Below are positions 7,071 through 11,489 of a stretch of DNA of 11,489 nt, piece after piece. The DNA is from Actinomycetes bacterium. Lineage in GTDB: Bacteria; Actinomycetota; Acidimicrobiia; Acidimicrobiales; Bog-793. Location of the stretch: positions 1-11,489 of the forward strand of contig JAKAOD010000046.1 of the NCBI GenBank assembly GCA_021823365.1. Direction: 5' to 3'. The translations under genes were made by a program, and so were the position numbers. How positions within the stretch are numbered: position 1 is the stretch's first letter; each line of letters starts with the position of its first letter. Under the pieces are notes generated by a model. It was given only the letters and a program-made list of their open reading frames with translations, was not told where the DNA came from and searched no databases.

Positions 7071-8051
7071 TCAGGGCTGCCTGTCGCCGACGGGCGCGAG
7101 CCCGCCGTCGACCGGGGAGTCCTCGCTCTGCAGCGCGCGGCCCGCACCCCGGGCGACCAGGTTGATCAACGCGGCGAAGTCGAGCTCGCCGATGCCCTCG
7201 CCGACACCGGCCTGCACGATCTGATGTACGAGCCCCAGGACCGGCATCGGCACCTCGAGCTCGCGCGCCGCGGCGAGCCCGAGGTCGAAGTCCTTGCGCA
7301 ACAGCCTCGTCGTGAAGGTCGGGGCGAAGTCGAGATTGACGAGCTGCGGGGTCTTGTAGCGGGTGAAGTCCGAGCCGAGCACGGAGTCGTTGAGGAATGC
7401 GAGGAAGTCGTTCCTCCTGACGCCGGCCTTCTCGGCGAGCACGGTCACCTCGACGAGCGACTGGATCACCCCGCCGAGAAACAGGTTGTGGCAGAGCTTG
7501 ACCGTCCTCGCGACCTCGCCGTCGCCGACGTAGGTCACCCCGCGCCCGATGGCGCGAAGGTAGCTCTCGACCTCCTCGAAGGCCGATCGCGGCCCCGAGA
7601 CCGCCATGGTCAGCCGGCCGGCGCGCACGACCCCCGGATTGCCGCTCACCGGCGCCGCGAGCAGCGCCGTGCCGCGCGTCGCGGCGAGCGCCCGCGCCCG
7701 CGCCGACGCCTCGACCGAGACCGTCGACAGGTCGACGACCACGCGCGGCGCCCGAGGCTGGTGAAGCAGGCCCCCGTCGTGGTCGAGCACCGCGAGGAGG
7801 TCGTCGGACCCGCCGACGGTGAGGAAGACGACGTCGCGCTCGGCGAGCTCGCCGATGGTGCCGACGGCCGACGCTCCGGCGGCGACGAGCGGCTCGAGCT
7901 TCTCTGGGCTCCGGTTGTAGGCGCTCACGCCGTGACCGGCGGCAAGGAGCCGCTCGACCATCGCCGTGCCCATGCGACCGGTCCCGATCCAACCGATGCT
8001 GCGCCCGTCTCCCCCCACTCCCGTCACCCCCCGGGGCACAAACGATTGCAT
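7071..8051 (-). CDS. NAD(P)-dependent beta-hydroxyacid dehydrogenase (3-hydroxyisobutyrate dehydrogenase family)
   Basis: This cytoplasmic oxidoreductase interconverts a beta-hydroxyacid and the matching semialdehyde or oxo compound. The 326-aa form has the Rossmann motif GWIGTGRMG (20-28), then YNRSPEKLEPL, where Asn46-Arg47 suggests NADPH preference. It also has DLSTVS (107-112), the substrate loop APVSGNPGVVRAGRLTMAVSG (133-153), catalytic Lys185 and Asn189 in TVKLCHNLFLGG, and RKDFDLGLA (252-260). The frame is open far upstream through the hydrolase antisense, but only from 8051 does it resemble the family. ATG at 8051 has no good ribosome site; a TTGACA at 8084-8079 places transcription start near the ATG, so it may be leaderless. 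In-frame GTGs within the first 12 codons are alternatives. It could also be called 2-hydroxy-3-oxopropionate reductase or an imine-reductase relative; substrate is unknown. Confidence 0.9.
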   Translation of the reverse strand: MQSFVPRGVTGVGGDGRSIGWIGTGRMGTAMVERLLAAGHGVSAYNRSPEKLEPLVAAGASAVGTIGELAERDVVFLTVGGSDDLLAVLDHDGGLLHQPRAPRVVVDLSTVSVEASARARALAATRGTALLAAPVSGNPGVVRAGRLTMAVSGPRSAFEEVESYLRAIGRGVTYVGDGEVARTVKLCHNLFLGGVIQSLVEVTVLAEKAGVRRNDFLAFLNDSVLGSDFTRYKTPQLVNLDFAPTFTTRLLRKDFDLGLAAARELEVPMPVLGLVHQIVQAGVGEGIGELDFAALINLVARGAGRALQSEDSPVDGGLAPVGDRQP

Positions 8052-8055
8052 CGGC

Positions 8056-8084
8056 ACTCTCGCGCCACCTGTCCGGGTTGTCAA
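8056..8084 (-). promoter_or_regulatory. Candidate promoter of the reductase gene, probably leaderless
   Basis: On the minus strand a perfect TTGACA (8084-8079) is followed after 17 bases by GAGAGT (8061-8056), which keeps the A2, A4 and T6 of the -10 consensus. The -10 ends four bases before the ATG at 8051, so the transcript would begin at or next to the start codon. The lack of a Shine-Dalgarno sequence upstream of 8051 agrees with this. Confidence 0.4.
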
Positions 8085-8146
8085 GGGACCATCCCAGACC
8101 TGCGAGCGAGGCGGGAACCTCCGGGGGATGCCTGCGACCCTGTGCC

Positions 8147-8178
8147 TACAATCGTGTGCAGCGGTGTTGCAGAGGAGG
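8147..8178 (+). promoter_or_regulatory. Candidate -10 element and ribosome binding site of the hydrolase gene
   Basis: TACAAT at 8147-8152 is a five-of-six match to the -10 consensus in an otherwise GC-rich region; no recognisable -35 lies at the usual spacing. AGGAGG at 8173-8178 is a perfect Shine-Dalgarno sequence five bases before the ATG at 8184, and it fixes the start. Confidence 0.45.
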
Positions 8179-8183
8179 GGCGC

Positions 8184-9245
8184 ATGGGCGACGAGCTGCT
8201 CGCGACGGCGATCGCCAACTGGGCGCCGCGCTTCACCGCGAACGGGATCGACGCCGGCGACTACGCCGAGGTGACGCGCACCGTCGAGCGGTGGGACGAC
8301 TGGTGCGCAGCATGGTCCCGGATCGGCGCCCGCCACGAGGAGCTCGGGCGCAGGGCGCTCGCGGAGGACCGGACGCGCTCGGCCGGCGAGCACCTCGCCC
8401 AGGCGGCGACGAGCTACCACTTCGGGGCGTTCCTCTTCGTCGACCACCCGGACGACGCGCAGACCGCGCACCGTCGCGCCGTGCGCTGCCTCGTCGACGC
8501 CCTGCCCCACCTCGACCCGCCCGGCCGGCGCGAGGTCGTCGACTTCGAGGGCGCGCAGCTCTTCGGCGTGCTCAGGCTCCCCCGGGGCCGCGGCCCCCAC
8601 CCGGTCGTCGTCCTCGTCTGCGGTCTCGACTCGACGAAGGAGGAGCTGCGCCTCGTCGAGCGGTCCTTCCTCGACCGCGGCATCGGTACCTTCGCGCTCG
8701 ACGGGCCCGGCCAGGGGGAGGCCGAGCAGGCCCTCGCGATCAGGGCCGACTGGGAGGTGCCCGGCCGGGCGGTTCTCGACCACCTCTCCGCGCTCCCCGG
8801 CGTCGACGCCGGGCGCCTCGGCGTCTGGGGCGTCAGCCTCGGTGGCTACTACGCGCCGCGGGTCGCGGCAGGCGACGAGCGGGTGCGCGCCTGCATCGCG
8901 CTCGCCGGACCCTACGACTTCGGCGCGGCGTGGGACCAGGTCCCGAGCCTGACGCGCCGGGCGTTCGTCGCCCGCTCGCACTCCTCGGGCGAGGCCCAGG
9001 CGAGAGAGAAGGCCCGTGCGCTCAGCCTCGCCGGGGTCGCGCCGCGAATCGGCTGCCCGCTGCTCGTCGTCTTCGGCAAGAGGGACCGGCTCTTCGGTTG
9101 GGAGGGCGCCGTTCGCCTCTCGGAGGAGGCGCCAGGGCCGAGCGAGCTGCTGCTGCTCGAAGAGGGCGACCACGGCTGCGCCAACGTGACCTACCGGCAC
9201 CGCCCCTACGCCGCCGACTGGATGGCCCGCCAGCTGAGGCCATGA
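8184..9245 (+). CDS. Alpha/beta hydrolase resembling 2,6-dihydroxypseudooxynicotine C-C bond hydrolase
   Basis: This is a serine hydrolase of 353 aa with an N-terminal helical region and a C-terminal alpha/beta fold. Residues 50-90 (ARHEELGRRALAEDRTRSAG, then TSYHFGAFLFVDHPD) match the N-terminal pattern of the nicotine-pathway C-C hydrolase of Arthrobacter pAO1 and its relatives. The nucleophile elbow is GVSLGG with Ser218; Asp301 in FGKRDRLFGW and His330 in EEGDHGCANV complete the triad. That spacing equals the Ser217/Asp300/His329 I recall for the characterised enzyme. The extra catalytic Glu248 I recall there falls on alanine here, so the substrate is probably different. No signal peptide is seen, so it acts in the cytoplasm. 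AGGAGG precedes the ATG. It is divergent from the reductase and convergent with the LacI regulator. A plain esterase is the main alternative. Confidence 0.85.
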   Translation: MGDELLATAIANWAPRFTANGIDAGDYAEVTRTVERWDDWCAAWSRIGARHEELGRRALAEDRTRSAGEHLAQAATSYHFGAFLFVDHPDDAQTAHRRAVRCLVDALPHLDPPGRREVVDFEGAQLFGVLRLPRGRGPHPVVVLVCGLDSTKEELRLVERSFLDRGIGTFALDGPGQGEAEQALAIRADWEVPGRAVLDHLSALPGVDAGRLGVWGVSLGGYYAPRVAAGDERVRACIALAGPYDFGAAWDQVPSLTRRAFVARSHSSGEAQAREKARALSLAGVAPRIGCPLLVVFGKRDRLFGWEGAVRLSEEAPGPSELLLLEEGDHGCANVTYRHRPYAADWMARQLRP

Positions 9246-9279
9246 GACGCTCGCAGGAGGCGCACAGAACGGCGGGCGT

Positions 9280-9299
9280 GCCCGGCACTCGAGCCGGGC
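9280..9299. terminator. Bidirectional terminator hairpin between hydrolase and lacI-type gene
   Basis: The arms GCCCGGC (9280-9286) and GCCGGGC (9293-9299) pair perfectly over seven G/C pairs with a six-base loop. The hairpin lies in the 60-bp gap between two convergent stop codons (9245 and 9306). No T-run is present on either side, as is common in high-GC actinobacteria. Confidence 0.6.
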
Positions 9300-9305
9300 C
9301 GGGTG

Positions 9306-10331
9306 TCAGCCGCCCCGCGGCGGGGCGGTCGACTCCCTGACGACGAGCTCCGGCGGAAGGTAGAGGATCTTCACGGGCGCCTGGCCGCCGGCGATGCGCT
9401 CGAGGAGCAGCTGCGCCGCCTCGGCGCCGACCTCGTAGTGGGGCAGCCTCACCGTGCTGAGGGCAGGCTGGATCCGGTCCATCAGGGGCATGTCGTTGAA
9501 CCCGACGAGCGAGCAGTCCTGCGGGCAGGCGATCCTCCGGCCCCGCATCGAGCGCAGCACCCCGAGCGCGAGCATGTCGTTGGCGGCGACGATCGCGCTG
9601 AACCGGCGGCCGCTCGAGCACAGCTCCTCGGCGCAGCGGAATCCTTCCGGCTCGGAGAATGCCTCGGCGAACACGACGAGCTCCGGGTCGGCCTCGATCC
9701 CGGACGCCTGCAGCCCGGCGAGGAACCCGAGGTAGCGACCGTGCCCGGTGGAGAGCTCCTGGGGCCCCGCGACGTGGGCGATCCGGCGGTGGCCGAGCCG
9801 CGCGAGATGGGCGATGGCGGTGCGGATCCCGAGCTGGTCGTCGACGGAGACGGAGGGAAGGACGTGCTCCTCGACGACCCTGTTGACAAGGACGATCGGT
9901 AGGCCGGAGCGGGCAGCGTCCATGAGGAGCTCGTCGTGCCGGCGGGCGGTCGCGACGATGAGGCCGTCGACCGAGCGGTCGCGCATGCCCTCGAGCACCC
10001 GCCGCTCGCGATCGGCGTCGTTGTCCGTGTTGCCGATGAGCGCGACGTAGGCCTTGCGCGCCAGGCGGTCCTCGATGCCGCGGAGGATCGGCGGGAAGAG
10101 CGGGTTCGTGATGTCCGGGACGAGCACGCCGACCGTGGAGGTGCGACGCGTCTTCAAGCTGCGCGCCAGGTGGTCGGGCCGGTAGCCGAGGGCGCGGGCA
10201 GCCGCCTCGACGCGCCGGGCCGTCTCGTCGCGCACGAGCACGCGCGTCTCGCCGTTGAGCGCCCGGGACGCCGTCGCAGGATGCACCTCGGCAAGGCGGG
10301 CGACGTCCCGCAGGGTCACCTTCGCGTCCAC
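9306..10331 (-). CDS. LacI-family transcriptional regulator
   Basis: This is a DNA-binding repressor or activator controlled by a small effector, 341 aa and normal for the family. The helix-turn-helix is VTLRDVARLAEVHPATASRALNG (5-27), followed by the hinge helix RPDHLARSLKTRRT (51-64). The periplasmic-binding-like sensor domain starts at STVGVLVPDITNPLF (65-79) and contains VDGLIVATAR, AIVAANDMLALGVL (246-259) and LVGFNDMP (275-282). The GTG start at 10331 has GAGG about eight bases upstream and gives the usual distance to the HTH. The effector is unknown. It converges with the hydrolase and is near the divergent reductase/hydrolase promoters, so those and its own upstream region are the likely targets. 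The C-terminal codons lie in a very GC-rich self-complementary stretch. Confidence 0.95.
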   Translation of the reverse strand: MDAKVTLRDVARLAEVHPATASRALNGETRVLVRDETARRVEAAARALGYRPDHLARSLKTRRTSTVGVLVPDITNPLFPPILRGIEDRLARKAYVALIGNTDNDADRERRVLEGMRDRSVDGLIVATARRHDELLMDAARSGLPIVLVNRVVEEHVLPSVSVDDQLGIRTAIAHLARLGHRRIAHVAGPQELSTGHGRYLGFLAGLQASGIEADPELVVFAEAFSEPEGFRCAEELCSSGRRFSAIVAANDMLALGVLRSMRGRRIACPQDCSLVGFNDMPLMDRIQPALSTVRLPHYEVGAEAAQLLLERIAGGQAPVKILYLPPELVVRESTAPPRGG

Positions 10332-10456
10332 GCCGACCTCGGTCCCCGGATCGACCTGCCTACGCGGCAGCGCCCGCCCACCGCGGGCGGAGGCATAGTA
10401 GACGCCGGCTGGTGCACCGCCGCACGGCGCCGTAGCGTTGCGGCCGTGGTACGGAC
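10332..10456. promoter_or_regulatory. Divergent intergenic region between lacI-type gene and small membrane protein gene
   Basis: This 125-bp region should hold both promoters. It contains a perfect hairpin, CGCCCGC (10371-10377) and GCGGGCG (10383-10389) around a five-base loop, and an eight-base palindrome GGTGCACC (10411-10418). Either could be an operator. I see no convincing -35/-10 pair on either strand. Confidence 0.35.
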
Positions 10457-10861
10457 GTGAGCGACACGGCGACGATCGAGCGCCCGGCGGCCGCCGAGGG
10501 CCGCTCCGGCGCCGAGGCGATGATGTGCCGCCTGCTGCGCGTCCCGGTCTGCCCGTCGCCGGCGAACGCGGCCTCGGCGCAGCGGCTCTTCAGCGGGTCG
10601 ATCCTCCTCTCGGCGCTCCGCTGCCTGCTCAGCTACGTCGTCTTCCCCATCCTGACCCCGCTGCTCGGGGAAGCGGCACGCGTCGGCCCCGAGGTCGGGC
10701 TTCCTCTCGGCCTCGTCGCCCTCTACTTCGACGTGCGCGGCATGCGGCGGTTCTGGCTCGCCGGCCACCGCCTGCGCTGGCACGTCACAGCGATCTATGC
10801 GGTCGTCATGGCGCTCGTCGTCGCCCTCGTCTCGCTCGACATCGCGCACCTCGCCCGCTAG
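10457..10861 (+). CDS. Small predicted membrane protein of unknown function
   Basis: I do not recognise the family. The 134-aa product has a polar N-terminus (1-22), a Cys-containing segment MMCRLLRVPVCPSP (22-35), and two clear hydrophobic stretches at about 47-70 and 108-129. A third, weaker one lies at about 78-92. An Arg/His-rich loop, RGMRRFWLAGHRLRWHV (94-110), joins the last two. The pattern predicts two or three membrane helices. The start is GTG at 10457; no good ribosome site is visible, and ATG codons at 22 and 23 are possible shorter starts. G/C-rich third positions and the hydrophobic pattern support real coding. It is divergent from the LacI-type gene and convergent with the malic enzyme, so it is probably transcribed alone. 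Confidence 0.65.
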   Translation: MSDTATIERPAAAEGRSGAEAMMCRLLRVPVCPSPANAASAQRLFSGSILLSALRCLLSYVVFPILTPLLGEAARVGPEVGLPLGLVALYFDVRGMRRFWLAGHRLRWHVTAIYAVVMALVVALVSLDIAHLAR

Positions 10862-10869
10862 CCGGGGGG

Positions 10870-10919
10870 CGAGCCGCCGGGATCGGGCGACGAGCCGCCG
10901 GGATCGGGCGACGAGCCGG
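10870..10919. repeat. 21-bp tandem repeat, about 2.4 copies, at a convergent gene junction
   Basis: Two identical 21-bp units occupy 10870-10890 and 10891-10911, followed by the first bases of a third copy (10912-10919). They begin CGAGCCGCCGGG and end ATCGGGCGA. The array lies in the 72-bp gap between the stop of the small membrane protein (10861) and the stop of the malic enzyme (10934). Nothing else is visible in this gap; no strong terminator stem was found. Confidence 0.85.
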
Positions 10920-10933
10920 GCGGCCGGCGGCAG

Positions 10934-11481
10934 TCAGGCGTCGAGGCCGAGGCGAGCCACGGACTCGACCGCCGAGGAGACCGCCGGCACGACGGCAGGG
11001 CTGAACACGGTCGGCACGATGTAGGCGGGCGACAGCTCGTGCTCGGCGACGACGGCGGCGAGCGCCTTGGCGGCGGCGATCTCGAGCTCCTCGGTGATCT
11101 TCTTCGCGCCGACGTTGAGCAGGCCCCGGAACAGGCCAGGGAAGACGAGGACGTTGTTGATCTGGTTGGGCTCGTCGCTCCGGCCCGTCGCGACGACGGC
11201 GGCGTGGCGGCGGGCGAGCGCCGGGTCGACCTCGGGGTCGGGGTTCGCCAGCGCGAAGACGATCGAGTCCTGCGCCATCGAGGTGAGGTGCTCCTCGGTG
11301 ACGAGGTTCGGCCCGGAGACGCCGATGAGGACGTCGGCGCCGGCGATGGCTTCCGAGAGCCCTCCTGTGAGGGCGTCGGCGTTCGTGTTCCCGGCGATCC
11401 AGCGCCGGGTCTCGTCGAGGTCGGGCATCGACTCGACAAGGATGCCCTGCCGGTCGACGGCGACGACGTCGCCCGCGCCCT
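10934..11481 (-). CDS. Malic enzyme (oxaloacetate-decarboxylating malate dehydrogenase), C-terminal part, 5' end off contig
   Basis: This enzyme converts malate to pyruvate and CO2 with reduction of NAD(P). The visible 181 residues are the NAD-binding domain and C-terminus. They run from GAGDVVAVDRQGILVE through ETRRWIAGNTN, GADVLIGVSGPNLVTEEHL, IVFALANPDPEVDP and GRSDEPNQINNVLVFPGLFRGLLNVGAKKI to IVPTVFSPAVVPAVSSAV. GVSGP, FALANPDPE and SDxPNQxNN are family hallmarks. The Rossmann glycines and the N-terminal malate-binding domain lie beyond the right edge. The ATG at 11428 is internal, not a start, since the homologous sequence continues upstream of it. A TAG at 11482-11480 is formed by adapter sequence and is not a real stop. 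The C-terminus matches bacterial short-form malic enzymes with no phosphotransacetylase-like domain. A functional link to the other genes is not evident. Confidence 0.93.
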
Positions 11482-11489
11482 AGATCGGA
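11482..11489. other. Residual Illumina adapter at the contig end
   Basis: The last eight bases, AGATCGGA, equal the first eight bases of the Illumina TruSeq adapter. They interrupt an otherwise open malic enzyme frame with a TAG. They are very probably not genomic. Confidence 0.75.

Noticed and set aside
7071..9200. A 709-codon version of the reductase reaching back across the hydrolase
   Set aside because: The upstream part is antisense to the hydrolase and unlike any dehydrogenase; the Rossmann motif sits 20 residues after the ATG at 8051, as the family requires.
6945..9245. A 766-codon plus-strand frame running from 6945 to the end of the hydrolase
   Set aside because: Only the part from 8184 resembles a known family and has a Shine-Dalgarno sequence; the first 400 codons are the antisense of the reductase and are Arg/Pro/His-rich, as expected for a GC-rich shadow frame.
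10870..10919. CRISPR array
   Set aside because: Units are directly adjacent with no spacers and only about 2.4 copies.
10934..11428. A complete 164-aa gene starting at ATG 11428
   Set aside because: Malic enzyme homology continues upstream of this ATG to the contig end; the apparent stop beyond it comes from adapter sequence.

Overview
The window is very GC-rich with strong G/C bias at third codon positions, GTG starts mixed with ATG starts, and short or four-base gene overlaps. This fits a high-GC actinobacterium, probably an uncultured lineage from a metagenome; the sequence alone does not give a genus. The right edge carries eight bases identical to the start of the Illumina TruSeq adapter, so it is probably a contig terminus.

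Layout. From about 6946 down to position 1, all on the minus strand, runs a compact cluster in transcription order: a LivK-type substrate-binding protein, LivH and LivM permeases, LivG and LivF ATPases, then the alpha and beta subunits of a thiamine-pyrophosphate 2-oxoacid (or acetoin) dehydrogenase E1. The beta subunit runs off the left edge. Spacing is 3 bp, GTGA overlap, ATGA overlap, 8-bp overlap, a short gap, then a 13-bp overlap, so the whole 6.9 kb looks like one operon. Next, still on the minus strand behind a strong hairpin, is a 3-hydroxyisobutyrate-dehydrogenase-family reductase (7071-8051). It is divergent from an alpha/beta hydrolase resembling 2,6-dihydroxypseudooxynicotine C-C hydrolase (8184-9245, plus). 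The hydrolase converges on a LacI-family regulator (9306-10331, minus) across a bidirectional hairpin. The right end holds a small predicted membrane protein (10457-10861, plus), a 21-bp tandem repeat, and the 3' part of a malic enzyme (minus) that runs off the contig.

How it may work together (inference). The Liv-type importer probably brings in a small amphipathic compound such as an amino or organic acid. The hydrolase and reductase could process it or a related compound to a 2-oxoacid or diketone. The E1 alpha/beta pair, with E2 and E3 presumably beyond the left edge, would decarboxylate that to an acyl-CoA. The LacI-type protein is the obvious candidate local regulator. The malic enzyme and small membrane protein look like unrelated neighbours. 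No mobile element, CRISPR array, tRNA or rRNA was seen. No intergenic stretch exceeds about 130 bp.
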